Shown here: one piece after another, positions 47,864 to 61,100 of the stretch
How positions within the stretch are numbered: position 1 is the first letter of the stretch
Layout: the number at the start of each line of letters is the position of its first letter
NCBI RefSeq assembly: GCF_024323335.1
Contig: NC_066579.1
Coordinates: 130,433,354-130,497,353 of the forward strand
Reading direction: 5' to 3'
Source: Lathyrus oleraceus
Lineage: Eukaryota > Streptophyta > Magnoliopsida > Fabales > Fabaceae
DNA length: 64,000 nt
The notes under the pieces: generated by a model
What the model was told of the DNA's origin: nothing
The model's input: the letters and a program-made list of their open reading frames with translations, nothing else
Databases searched by the model: none
Program-made: the position numbers and the translations under genes

Positions 47864-50841
47864 TGTCGCATCTCAAAAAACGCGATCCTTTGCGAGGCAC
47901 TCACAGGCTCGCAAAAAAGATGTTAGAACAGGGTCACCGTCGAACTTTATTTATTCCAAATCAGGAAAGGTAAAATATAGATAAAACCCACAAAAATAAA
48001 ACAAAAGGGTGGTCACAACTAAATCGGGTTCCGGAGTCGATTATACAAGAGGAAGGTATTAACACCCCTCACATCCGTTGTACTCAACGGGAACCACATA
48101 GTTAAATTTGCGATAAAATGTTAGCTAATGTTAATTATTTCCTTCTACTTACTGAGGGAGAAAAAGAAAGAAACAAAAATGTTTTTTTTTATTAAAGGGG
48201 TGTTTTTTAACATTAACGTGCCTGACAAGATATCGCAATCCTGCTCCTACGTATCTTCAGGTGCTATTAAGAACTCAAGGCATACATAGTTCTGCTAAAA
48301 AAGAACTACTAGATTGATTGCTTTTAAAGCGTGATCCTTTATACATATCGAGTGATTAAACCTTTACTTGTCGCTCTCTCTTGGAGGCTGAAGTCTTTGC
48401 TTGTCTCACGCCGGATATGGATAAAGAATACTCGTTTCTAAAAAAGGTTTTCGAGGTCACGCAAGGGCGGAAAACAAGTTTGATTGGTTGCGTGTTTTGT
48501 TGGATGACAATTACTCGAATGGATGAGTAAAGCTACTCGTATCCAAGTACTCGAGAAGGGGAATAAAAGGCTCTAGACCATCTCCCTTTTTATCCTTAAT
48601 TGCAAAAGGATTTAAATAAGGTTAATGTATTTTGGACGGACGACAAATACTCGAATGGCTGAGTAAGGCTACTCATATCCATGTACTCGGGGAAGGGAGT
48701 GGAAGGCTGCAGACCACCTCCTTTTTCGTCCAACTTTATTACGAAAAATGAGTTTGACTTAGGTTTGATTATGAAAAGAGTTTGGATATAACGCGGGTTA
48801 AAGTTTTTGACGTATGAAAATTGCTTAAATGACTGAGTAAGGATACTCGTACCCAAACAATTGAGGAGAGAAATCAAGGCTCAAGACCATCTCCCTTTTC
48901 ACCCTTTTCGAAAAAATGTTTAAGTATGATTAGGTATTTTGGATTTGGTTAGGGAAAAGGCACCCGACGTTGGATCGAGATTTTTATTATTTGCGTTTTA
49001 ACTGAAAATCGAATGGAATGACTTGAGGGTTTTAAAAATGATGGAGAAGTGGATATGGAAATGGTTCTTTTTTAAAAAAAAACATTGTTCGATGTTCGAT
49101 CGAGGATTTGTTTTTGTTCTTTTCTGAAAATGGTTGATTTTAATCTTTGAATTAACAATCAACTGATACAATAAAGTAAATAAAAACGGTAAATTTATAA
49201 CACATTTTGGGGAATGGGGGTACAATTTTTCGAATGGGGATACAATACAATAATTAAACGATACAAGCTTTGAAAGACAATTGTAAATAAAAGAATCTCG
49301 TTGTAAGAAGGCCCAAAAAAAAGCCAAGGGACTCGAAGTAAAAATCAGAAATTGAGCTATAGCATTTAACACCATGTTAAGCAATCGTAAAGCGATTGAT
49401 GTAGAAATCACCCTATCTGAGGCCGTCAACAAGACTTTATGCGGTTAAGCAATTTCTGAAGTTAAATTGAATTTTTAACTCCGAAATTGCAAGACATCTA
49501 TGAAAAACCGATTTTAAGTGACAAAAAGAAACAAAAATTAAACTAAAAGCATTTAGCGCTATGTTAAGCAATCGTAAAGTGATTCATGTAGGAATCACCC
49601 TATCTGAGGCCGGTTAATAAGACTTTATGCGTTTAAATAATTTTTGAAGTTAAATAGAATTTTTAACTCCGAAATTGCAAGACATATGTGAAAAACTGAT
49701 GAGCAAAATAAATTGATTTTTTTTGCTTTAACAATTTAAGAATAAATAAATTAATCAAATAAATAAATAAAAATTGCAATAATAATTAAAAAAAGCAAAA
49801 ATATAAATAATAAGAATAATAGTAATTATCAATAATTAGAAACAATAATTAATTAATAATAATAATTAGCAAAAAATAATAGTAATAATAATAGTAACAA
49901 TAATGAATAATAACAATAATAATTGTAAATGACAACAATAAATAATAATACATAAAACAAATAAAAATAAAATAATAATAATGATAAATAAATTGGAATA
50001 AAAATATCACAATAATAATAATAAATAATAGTTAACAATAATAGAAATAATAATAATAATAATAACTAGTGAACAAATAATAATTAATAATAATAATCAA
50101 TGATAATTTATAAAATAATAATAAATACAATAATAACAATAATAATTAGTTATAATAACCAACAGTAATAATAATAATAGTAATAATAATAAGAGGTTAG
50201 TAACAATAATAATTACTAATTAATAATAATAATAATAATAATAATAAATATAAATTAATAAACAAACAAATAAAAGAAAAAAAAATGAAAAAGAAAAAGA
50301 AAACAAAAGGGGAATGGGCGGTTGTTAAACTAGAGAGAGAAGGAGGATTTTTATTTTAAAATTTTGGAATAACCACTCCCTGCCTGACATCTGGTAGGGA
50401 GGATTTGGTGAAAGTAAAAAAATAGTTCTATATCCTTCCCTTCTTGAGCGCAGAAACAACAACAAAATTTGTTTCTTTTTTCTCTTTACAATCCAAGTGA
50501 AAACCAAAAAATACAAAAGAGAACAATCTCTTCTTCAAAGCTTAAGATCTTCATTTCTCTCTTCCCACAAATCAACAACTAAGTGAAAGTGAAAACAAAT
50601 CTAAACAAAGATCAACACTAAAATTAAAGAGGAGGGAGACTCACGGCGGAGGAACAAGTTTTGGTGAGTGATTGATTTGTATACGGTTGGCCGATGGTTT
50701 TATTTTCGGCGATGAGATTGTGATGGTGCGGCCTTGTTTGCGCGGTGATTGATGTTGGCTCAGAAATAATGGAAGGTGGAAGCGGTGGTGTTGTGAGTAA
50801 GTTCTCACTTCAGATATGGTGAAAAGGAAACAAAGGGGTTG
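47864..50841 (-). mobile_element. Element E LTR (minus), part 1
   Basis: Left edge TGTCGCATCTC resembles the end of LTR A (TGTCGCAACC). The AGTA-loop hairpin (48075-48090) and the reversed TACGTA block (about 48254) identify it as an Ogre-type LTR on the minus strand. Three degenerate 90-bp units at about 48500-48590, 48633-48727 and 48808-48905, and a 187-bp duplication (49362 and 49549) are visible. 49740-50290 is an AAT/AAC-rich simple-sequence field. No PBS on its left, so it is a solo or truncated LTR. Interrupted by F at 50842. Confidence 0.65.
49740..50290. repeat. Imperfect AAT/AATA simple-sequence region
   Basis: About 550 bp almost without G or C, dominated by AAT triplets on the plus strand with AAC and AAATAA interruptions. 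ORFs here are artefacts. Confidence 0.9.
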
Positions 50842-51603
50842 TGTCATATCCCAAAATTTTCCATACTTTTTTTATTCAATTCTCCTCGCTTATGGTTTTG
50901 TTCATTTGCATACTTTGTTTCTATTTGATCATGCATTCATCGATATTTGTATATGATAACAAATTTATGTGTTCGATGATCCTAGATTTAATCGATTTAA
51001 GTGGATTTTCGAGATGAATATTATTTGGTAATTATTCAGGTTTATTTCCCGTATTACTTGTGGTGGGGATCATCTCTTTATTTGAGATTCATGGTTATTT
51101 AAGATGTTTGCTTGGATTTAAAGAAAAGGGCAAAGTTGGAATAAAAGGAAAATTTCATTCATTTAGTGGAAAATATCACTTCTCAAAAGTACTAAAAGTC
51201 ATGGATTAAGCCACTCAAAATTCAAGCCAAAAGTGGTAGAAAAGTCAAGGCAAATGCATGAAAATTCAAATTAATTTCTAGTGACTCTTTGCCTTACATC
51301 TTAACTTGGTACTTTTGCTAAACTCACACACCATTGTACTCTAAATACCCTTAACTACCTATTTCTCCACAAGCTATACATTTACCTAATTACCCTTAAC
51401 TACCATAACTTCCAAACTAACACAAAAATTCCAAACAAACACAAATCTCAACTTCCATTTTTTCACTCAATCCTAGTCATTCTTAACTATTAATCCTATG
51501 GTTGAAATTGGTGATCCGCAATTTGAGCTTAAATTAATTTCTAACCATTGATAAAACCAATTACGTAGATCACAATTCAAGGATGATCATTCACCTACCA
51601 AGT

Positions 51604-51613
51604 CTATATAAAC
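51604..51613 (+). promoter_or_regulatory. TATA box of LTR F
   Basis: CTATATAAAC, about 760 bp into the LTR. Confidence 0.45.
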
Positions 51614-52662
51614 ATGTTATTTCTCATGATTTTGGCCTTAACTAATATCATTAACCTAACTTAGAAAATTCACAATTAACCATTATTTTCCATCATTTTT
51701 CTTTTATTCTCTCTCACTTTCTCTCTCAATATTCATATTCCCTCTCACCCTCACTAAAGTTCATTTTCATCATCATTTAAAATTTCACATTGAAGTTCTA
51801 AAATGGTGGAACTTAGTCATCAACAATTTCTATATTATCATCAACAATTATCAATCAACAACTCAAGCATTATCATCAAAAATCATCCATCAATAATTTC
51901 TACAACAATCATCATCTAAAGTTTATCAAGATTTATCAACAATCATCATCCAAGATTCATCAAGTCAAGCTTATTCATCAATATTCTACATTCATGATTC
52001 ATCTTCTACATTCATTCAACATCAAAAGTAATTATCAAAGTTTGGAAGTTAATTGAATTAATGGATCTTATTCTTGAAGTATTCCGGGTTTCTTTACGGT
52101 GCTCCATTTTTCAACGCTAACCGGAGTAAATCTCCGCTCCGTCGGTAATCTTATATATCTTCCACACCCTTCCCATGAATTATTGGATATTTGTTGGTTG
52201 ATTTAGCTTAAGCTACTGTTTTGGAATTGTTTATTGGATAATCACTTATTTTTGCATAAGACACATAAACTTGAAAATAGTGATTTTTTTAATTCTTAAC
52301 TATTAATAACGTGTGAATATACTATTTGAATCGATTTTTTGTGCTGATCGTGAATATATAAATAGTTTCTTGTTCCGATGCATATTTTAGCCGAACCGAT
52401 TCATACTTTAATCAAATTTTCGCCCATTTTTTACTTTTTTCCGGTATAATTCATAACTCATTTTGCAATTTGTAATATATATTTAATTTCTTTGTAAAAT
52501 TTTGATTCCAACGATATATTAACTCATCGAATTCGATTTTGTTAATCGTTAGCGTAAGCTTATTCAAAATTGACATTTTCTTCTTTCCGCGTGTGTTTTC
52601 ACTTTTTGCATGCTGACACTAGCATGTTCTTTTTCTATTATTTCTTTTCATGAGTGTTCCTA

Positions 52663-53428
52663 GGGGTGGCAAAATGGATGGATTGGATGGATATGGATTG
52701 GATCGTTAATGGATGGATCAAAATAATCCATTATCCATTAACAATCCACTAAAAGTTTTTTAAAAATATCCAATCCAATCCATCCATTAAGAATAAAAAT
52801 CCATCCAATCCATCCATTATCATATTTTTAGTGGATGGATATCCATCCATCCATTTTTTTTTCCTTTAAAATTTTTCTTTGAAATTTATTTTTTTAAAAA
52901 GTTTTTTATTTATTTTTAATAAAACAATATCAGTTTTTTTTTTGAGAAAGATTATTTTTTTTTCAAAAAAAATATATTTTTGTATTTTTGAAAAAAATAA
53001 TTTTTTTTATATTCGAAAAAAAAAATAATTTAAAAATAATTTTTTTATATTCGTAAAAAAACAATATCAGTTTTCTAAAAATAAGATTTTTTTTTTATTT
53101 TTAAATTTTTGGAAAAAATCGATTTTTTGTATTTTCATAAAAAAAAGAATTTTTTTCGAAAAAAAAATTGATTTTTTTTCAAAAAAAAAATTCTTTTTTA
53201 TTTTTTATAAAAAAAATTTAATATTTGAAAAAAAATATTTTTTTAAAATTAGATAAAAAAATCCATTGGATCATTAAAATGGGTTGGATGGATTGGATCA
53301 ATCCATACTTATAAATGGATGGATTGGATCAATCCATTAATTTAATTTTTTATGTAGTGGATGGATTGGATGGATTTTTTGATGGATGGATTGGATGGAT
53401 TTTCTCTTAATGGATCAAATTGCCACCC
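52663..53428. mobile_element. Short inverted-repeat DNA transposon (MITE-like)
   Basis: Ends GGGGTGGCAA and TTGCCACCC are inverted repeats, flanked by the direct repeat GTGTTCCTA (52654-52662 and 53429-53437). Inside the ends, GGATGGATTGGATGGAT-type repeats face their complements (52671-52860 versus 53270-53415), so the whole element could fold. The core is A/T homopolymer-rich and non-coding. The GGGGTGGCAA end is common in plant hAT-like elements (8-bp duplications), while a 9-bp duplication is Mutator-like; family unresolved. Confidence 0.8.
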
Positions 53429-55039
53429 GTGTTCCTATATTAATTCTAAGAAACATAATTAAACACACTTTTTACATATTATTATGGTAGGGAAAGGTTT
53501 CAGTGACTTTTGTATTTCATAAGTTTGGTAATTCTGTCTAAACAAGTATTCTCTTTCATGAATATAATATATATTAATTACACATTTATTTATCAAATAA
53601 ACGAAAGTCACCAAAATCACAGTACATGAAAGTCATTGAACCCAGTTCCTAGTATGTTGCTTTTATAGTTATTATTATAGTTCTATTTTATGTAATATAG
53701 TTACCACACTTCCATTTCATTATTATATTTTATTTAATTATAAATTATCCATATGTTAATTGGCTATTGGTAATTGAGAATGAAAAAATTATGCACTTTC
53801 ATCCTTGTTGCAATTTGCAACTTACTGAATGTTTAATTTTCTCTTTTTTCTATTATTGTTATACTTATGTTAATTTAGCCATATATCAATTATGTATTAT
53901 GCCGAATTTTTATTTGTTAGTTAATATAAATTAATCACATGTCATTATTTAAATGGTGCTGAATTTTAAGTTGAACATTTCTATTCTTTTTTTTATTCTA
54001 TTACTTTTATTTTATTATTATTTAGGTTAATATCTCACATGTCAAGTAATCATTAGATTGAGTTCTAGAAAATAATTTTGTGTGCACATTCATAAATTTT
54101 ATAATTTTCTCATTATTTGTATAAATTTTAATTGTGCTTATTTCTTTAGAATATATTGCTATATCACATCCCACCAATTAATTCTACACTTATGTTACCT
54201 TGTTTCTAATTTTCTATTATAATAACTTAATTGGATATTTGAGTAATTAATTGATTAACCTTTTTTATATTAGTTAGTTTTTTTTTCCTGTTTTGTTCAA
54301 TAAATGACTAATTAATTAATTTCCTCCGCAAGCCGATTAATTTGATCTAAACAAATTTGAGTGTTACGATAATTAGAAATTGATATTTATCTCCAACCTT
54401 AATTTTCTTCCCTTGTTTTCATGATTGAAATTACTTCTAGAAGTGTTTGCTTGATTCTTCTTGATGAATGTAAGTTAACCAATTTTTACATGATCCCATT
54501 TTGGTCTTAATTTAAGCAAATGATTAAACTTCTTTTGGTCAATTAATTAGATTAATGATTTTAGGGCTATTTAGTCACTCCTTAACATGACAAAAATGCA
54601 TGCTCCCTTAATTTAGGGTTTGTTTAGGTTTAATTTATCATTTTTAATCATTTGTTTTTCATGTGAATTTTGTAAATTGATTGATTTATATGACCCTATA
54701 GTTTAGGTTTTTTCTTAAAATCAACTGATTCACTTTGACTGATCATTCATTAGGTTATGTACCTAGTTCAACTGTTTAAATCCCACAAATTAGTGTCAAT
54801 CAAGGACACTTTGGTCAACCAAATCCTTTGTAATCGTGCTGTAAGCCCCAAACCTATTTCAAGTGATCAAAAGACCATTGATCACTTTATATGGCAAGTT
54901 CATTACGCTCGAGCTATTGTGGATACGCTGAATCTCAGGAGCTCAAGACCTCAAGATTCAAATGCAAAATCAAGACTTCAAATCAACATCAGTATAGCAT
55001 AGTCAGCAAAGTGGACTACATTCTCAAGCACTGCAAAGA

Positions 55040-55710
55040 TATCAACACTTGTTGATCGTGATTGAAAGTATGCATCACGAGCCTTAAGCAATAGAGAAGG
55101 AATGGGACTGAAGAATTCCTACCCCCATTCTGAATAGCTTTGGGTATGGGACGAATGACCCAGTGCTCATCGTATTCACCTCTATTCATAGACTTTAGCA
55201 AAATTCGAATCATACGATTGGAAAGTCTCTCTTCACAAAGTATTAGTGCAACAAACAAAGATTACACCACCAACTCATCAATCATAATTCAAAGTGTGTG
55301 GGACGAGCCTTAAGCAATATGGAAGGGGTGAGACTGGAGCTTTCCCACGCTCATTCTGAATATCTTTGGATGCAGGACGTTTCGCCCGTGGCTCATCGTA
55401 TTCACCTCTATTCATAGACTTTAACACAATTTGAATTACATGATTGTCGAATCTTCTTCTACAACAAACGACACAACATCAATAGGATCAACACAAAGGA
55501 TATTCTGTCAGCAACTTGTTAATTTTGATTCGAGTTGCACGCAATGAGCCTTAAGAAATAAAGAATGATGAGAATGGAGAATTCATATCCTTGTCTAGAA
55601 TATCCTTGGGTACAAGATGAATGACCCAGTTGCTCAAGGTATTCGCCTTTATTCATATACTTTAGTGCAATTTGAATCATACAATTGACAAGTCTTTTTC
55701 TTCAAGAAAA
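55040..55710 (+). repeat. Three tandem units of about 235 bp in LTR F
   Basis: Units marked by GAGCCTTAAG at 55079, 55305 and 55546 and by 'TTCACCTCTATTCATAGACTT' or close variants in each. Moderately diverged. Confidence 0.8.
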
Positions 55711-55794
55711 TCTCAATATTTCAACACCCCAATAGGGTAGCATCTCTTGCTATTAGCAACTTATGGTTATACACCCTCTTCCAATCAATCTTTG

Positions 55795-56470
55795 CCTTGT
55801 AAGGTATTAAACCTTGGCACATTCTTAGCCTTGTGAGGTATTAAACCTTGGCTATTCGATTTCGATCTTTGCCTTGAGAGTTATAGACTCTGGCATCTAA
55901 CTATTTGTCTTGTGAGGTGTTAAACCTTGGCTATTCGATTTTGATATTTGCCTTGAGAGTCATAGACTCTGGCATCTAACTCTTTTTCTTGTGAGGTGTT
56001 AAACCTTGGCTATTTGATTTTTATTTTTTCCTTGAGAGTCATAGACTCTAGCATCTAACTCTTTGCCTTGTGAGGTGTTAAACCTTGGCTATTTGATTTT
56101 GATCTTTTCCTTGAGAGTCGTAGACGCTGGCATCTCTCTTTGCCTTGTAAGGTGTTAAACCTTGGCTATTCGATTTTGATCTTTCCCTTGAGAGTCGTGG
56201 ACTCTGGCATAAATCTCTCTTTTCCTTGTAAGTTGTTAAACCTTGGCTATTCGATTTGGTCTTCTCCTTGAGAGTCTTGGACTCTGTCATATATATTGCT
56301 TTTTACCCTGTGAGGTGATAAACCTTGGTTATTCGATTCAGATCTTTTCCATGAGAGTTGTGGACTCTGGCACTTGATTCTATTCGCCCTGTAGGTCTTA
56401 AACCTTGGCAAATTAATTCCTTAACATCATCAGTAATAAACTCTGGTAGTGATACCTCACCTTGAAGGTC
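55795..56470 (+). repeat. Tandem repeat of about 79 bp in LTR F
   Basis: TTAAACCTTGG occurs at 55807, 55851, 55920, 55999, 56078, 56155, 56236, 56318 (ATAAACC) and 56397; most spacings are 77-82. Each unit has CCTTGTGAGGTGTTAAACC and CTTGAGAGTCGTAGACTCTG-like text. Confidence 0.9.
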
Positions 56471-57732
56471 ATAAACCTGGGCACTCCTTTTCAGCCTTGA
56501 AGGGTATTGTACCCTGGCAAATCAATCTCGTTTCCTTTTGTTTCAGCCGTAGTAGGCTGAACTACGATTGCTCTGACTTTCTCATTGCACGATGAGAATA
56601 CGTAGGCACGAGGGTTTGAATCCTCCGCGAGCATACTTCTAATTATTATTTTTTCCTCCTTAGGGCACCATTCATACCTTTCATGATCCATTATCTACGT
56701 TCGATAATAAACATTTCACCCTAGTGACATACTATTTCATTGACATTGAAACACAAATTTCTTTGGATATCCATATATACCCTTTTAGGACTATATAGTG
56801 ACGAATCTGCATTTGTGCCTAGAGTTGTTTGGATTGTCCCCAGACATTTAATTCTTCTTTTTCGACTCAACCATACAGTGATATCATGTTGTAGGCCATC
56901 ACCTATGGTTTGTGCCACCTTCCCTCTATGGTACAAATTTCATTTCTCTTATGGATTCCGATGTATATCCGACCTTTGGTTTTAAACTATATTTCTCTAT
57001 TCACTGTTATCTAACCTTGATTTCTATGATTTTGGTCACTTTATTCCATTCATCTCCATTATTCATTCATATTCTACCTTCATTCACTCCATCTGATATA
57101 CCTGTTATCTTTGAGCCAAATACAATATATCTTTGAGCTCCATCTTGTACCTCTTTGTGAACCAAGAGTTGTTTGTGCTATGAAACCAAACACTTAATTC
57201 CTTTCTTTTTCGGTTGTTCCCATAGAGTGATACTATGTTGTAGGCCCTCACTTATTGGTCCATACCAGTTTTACTCTTGGGTTCATATTTCACCCCTTTT
57301 TGGAGTTCACAATGTATAATTCTTTGGTTCAGACCATATCCTGATCACAATTCTTTTCATCTCTCACCACTAGTTCTTTGTACTACGGAGTTCTGAATTC
57401 CTCATTGCACTATGAGGATACGTAGGCATGAGGGCCCCAATCCTCACCGAGCAATTTATCTATTTGCTTCCCTTTTCCCATTCTTTTGTGAGTAATCTTT
57501 AGATATCACACCTATTCGAGTGAGAATAATTAAAACGGTTCCCATGGAGTACCATGGATGTTTGTGGTGCTAATACCTTCCCCTTGTATAACCGACTTCC
57601 TTACCTAGCATATTTCTTTCCCCCGGGCTTTATCGATATTTTCCCTTTCCTTCGGGAATAAATAAAGTTCGATGGCGACTCTGTTATATGTTCGAGTGTG
57701 CGATGCGTTTGGGTATATTTTCGCTAGCTTCA

Positions 57733-58135
57733 AGTTGCACAACAAAAAGGCTTACACGGTTTGTCAGAGGTGTTTGGTTGCACAAAAGCGTGAGGAGCGG
57801 ATCCACAGCAGTGAGATGATGGTTTTTTTAGTTGTTGGTGATGATATGGAGAGTGGAAGTGAAAGTGAAGGTGAGTTGGAGGGTGGATTTCGAAAAATAG
57901 AGGGAGTATGGATCAAAGTTGAAGAGGAAAAATGAAGGGAAGGTGTATGTGGAGAGTGATGATATTGGTTTTGGAAGATCATAGTGATGTGTGATGATGA
58001 ATAAAAGCGAGAGAGAGGTGAGATGACTTCTTCTTTTTCCTCTATGCAGAGAGCTTTTTTCTTTTTAATTTTCTTGTTTTCATTTGAGAAGGGATAAGAA
58101 AAATAAAACAATGGCAAGTGGTGATTGGTTCTCAT
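57733..58135 (-). mobile_element. Probable continuation of LTR E
   Basis: About 400 bp between LTRs F and D. If F is a solo LTR inserted into E, this is the rest of E. An open frame of 87 codons runs through it from F but has no recognisable domain. A purine-rich stretch (57850-58030) resembles leader sequence. Assignment uncertain. Confidence 0.35.
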
Positions 58136-61100
58136 TATAACGGTAAATTTTTTGAGATTAAGCTATTGATTAACTTAACTCATAAAGCAAGAGTCGCCAC
58201 CGCGATTTTATTGTTTTCAAAGGAAAAGGGAAAATGTACAAACAAAACCCGGAGAAGTTTTAAAACAAAACTAATAAAAGAGATAAGAGTCTGGGGGGTT
58301 AATAATGTAAAGGGAAGGTATTAGCACAGTAAACATCCATGGTACTCTATGGGAACCTATTTGAAAATTTGTACATTTTGGTATGAAAAAAGGTGTTGTT
58401 TGCAAAATATTGGAGATATGAGGAAGGAAATGTTTTTTTAATTGTTTTTTTGTGTTTGCCAAGACTTTTTGAAGTCTCATGCCTACGGACCCACAAAGTG
58501 AAATGGAGGATCAAAACCTCGTAGTTCGTGGTATTATAACAAAGATGTTTGTTTTGATTCATTTTTAATGAAAAGACATTTTGTCATTTTAAGGAGAATA
58601 CTCAACTAGTCACCCACGAGTATGAGAACTTTGCATCATCATGAGAAGGACTCCAACTTGGATAAGGATTAACAAGTATGCCACTATCTCTCTTAGATGG
58701 AAAAGATTTATCATCAATGTTATGGGGATAGTAGAATTACATCTCAACTATGGAAATGACTCATGTCTAGACTTTAAGAAAAGATTTAAAAGGAAAAGTG
58801 CGCAAAGGGCACAAAATAGTTTGAATGAGTTATGCATTTTTTAGGTCTTTTGAAATTGTTCTAAATATTCTTAAGATGAATTAGTATTTATGAGTAAATG
58901 GTTTTGAAAATCACTTGACAAAAGTCAAGGTTTATTGAGAAAGTGGTTTAAGTTTGAAATCAAGAAGATTTTTGAAAAGAGGGGGAAGATTTTGAAAATT
59001 AAAGAAAGGGAGGAGAAGAAAAGACTATCCTAGAGCATAAATTAAAAGTTAGGAAGGAAAGATCTAACCAAGAAATAACAAGGTTTATGACATAAGTCAA
59101 ACAAGATTTCCCTCCTTTAGATTAAGCCTCAAGCAAGCCCAATAAGCAAATAATAATCTATGTATCGAATAAAACCAAAGTAACTCAACCAAGTCTTCAA
59201 AGGAAGTCCCAAGTCAAAGATACCAGATGGATTCCAAGGTCTCAAATCACAAGTCCCGAAGCAAATGTCAAGATCCTAATTCTAAGTCCATAACTCCACA
59301 ACATTGCTAAGGATAGTAACCACAAGTCCATGAATCAGAAGAACCAAGTTTCTTTTTTAGGTTTTTCTTATTAGTGTTTTCTTTACAAGGATATAAAGGA
59401 AAGTCCAAATGGACAAAGAACAAATGACATAATCACAAATAATATGACATGTAATGCTAAACGTAAAGTATAAAGTAAATGACATAAAATAAAGGAGCAT
59501 AAAGTAAATGACTTTGAAGTAAAAGTTAATACAAGTAAAATGTTAGTAAATGATGTTAGGAATAAAAAATGAAAGATGGTTTGGTCATTTTTTGAAGAAC
59601 ACTCAACTATTCACCCACAAACATGAAACATGAACCTATACATCATTATGAGAAGGGCTTCAACTTGGATAAAAATCAACAAGTATGCCACTAGCTTTAA
59701 CAGATGAAAAAGGAGCAATATTTTCATACAATACCTAGAGGAGTAGGAGACTTACAATCTCACTTATAAAAATGCCTTTGCTTTTGGGATAAATTTAGGG
59801 CTATGTTAAGCAATTGTAATTGGACTTATGTAGAAGTGACAACTATTTGAGGCCAATCAATAATAATATTAGTGTTAATACATGCTAGAGAAATAATATG
59901 TAAATCACCCTCATAAAGTCATGCCACAAAAAAAAAGAAGGAATGATCAAGCACAAAGGCTAGGAGGATGGTCCATTAATTCAATCCATACTTTATGACA
60001 CTTAGGACAAACTTATGCATCAATCCAAAGTACCTTAAATGATCCATGATCAATTATGAGGTAGATTTGAAATTAAAGTTCGTCAAATACTAATCCACAC
60101 TTCATGAACAAGATGGACACAAACCATCCAATTGATCAAAGGGAAAAGAAGGAGATGAAGAAGAAGATGACAAGAGAGGTCACATCCAAATTGGACCAAA
60201 AGTTAGATCAAGTCATCATCAAAATCAATCATCCATTTTGGTGGATTAGGGTTTCCACCCCATCAACACCCAAGATCTATTGAGTTTGATGAGACTCATG
60301 ATCTAAACCATCATGATCCAAGCCCAAGAGAAGTTCACATAGGTCATAGAAATATAAAATGCAATTAAATGAAATAAAAATGCACCAAAAGTATTTTTAA
60401 ATGAATTTTAAAATAGAAACAAAAAGAAAAATCCATAAAGTCCTACAAAACACCAAATAAATGGCCAAGAAAATTATGGAAGGTTGGAAATAAAATGAGA
60501 AGCATATAATAATATTTTCAGAATTTAAAAATGAAAAAAAAAGTATTTTTTAACCAATTAAAACAAAGTAGAAAAGAGAAAATTTATGAAAAATAGAAAA
60601 TCAGTGAAATAAAATGTGAAAAAATAAAAGTCGGATGAAGAAAAACAAAAGAGAATTTTAAAAATTATTTTGGGATTTTTTTGTATGAAAGATGAAATTA
60701 CTATGAATTTTAAAAGAAAATGCAATTAAAAACAATAAAAGATAAATAATAAAAATCATAAAAAACACGCAGCGTTGGATCATGCCTCATTAATTGACAT
60801 GGCAGATCCAACACTCCTCAGATTAGGATGCAAGATGGAACGCGCTACAAGCAACACATAAACTCGAATTTAAATCCAACCAATTAGAATATTTCGTTTG
60901 TCAAACGTGTATGGCCAAACTCAGACGACCTGGAACACTACAGTCTTCTTCTCTGGTGAGTTCTCACCGGAGTTTCATCATTTGGTAAATTCAGAACATG
61001 AGACCACCACCATTGTGATCCTCTTCTCATACCGAATTCAACTTTATACTCCAAATTTATTTATATAAACTGAGCAAAGGGAGTTTCAGAGAAGTTTCAA

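Larger units (their letters stand above)
50842..57732 (+). mobile_element. Element F: Ogre-type LTR (plus), probably solo
   Basis: Starts TGTCATATCCC at 50842. R-U5 motifs near the right end fix the orientation: TACGTAGGCA at 56599-56608 and 57419-57428, AGTA-loop hairpin 57542-57557, PBS-core copy 57673-57683. The right boundary is tentative: ending at TTCA (57732) would give flanks GGTTG and AGTTG, a target duplication with one mismatch. No PBS follows and no PPT precedes. It carries a 766-bp transposon (52663-53428) and two tandem arrays. Confidence 0.6.

Noticed and set aside
50837..50841. Purine-rich stretch before F taken as its PPT
   Set aside because: It is interrupted by pyrimidines and unlike the AAATAGGGGCATC tract of G and D; it fits better as flanking LTR E sequence.
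57672..57935. 87-codon ORF as a small host gene
   Set aside because: It starts within the U5 end of LTR F and crosses a boundary; no recognisable domain and composition like repeat leader.
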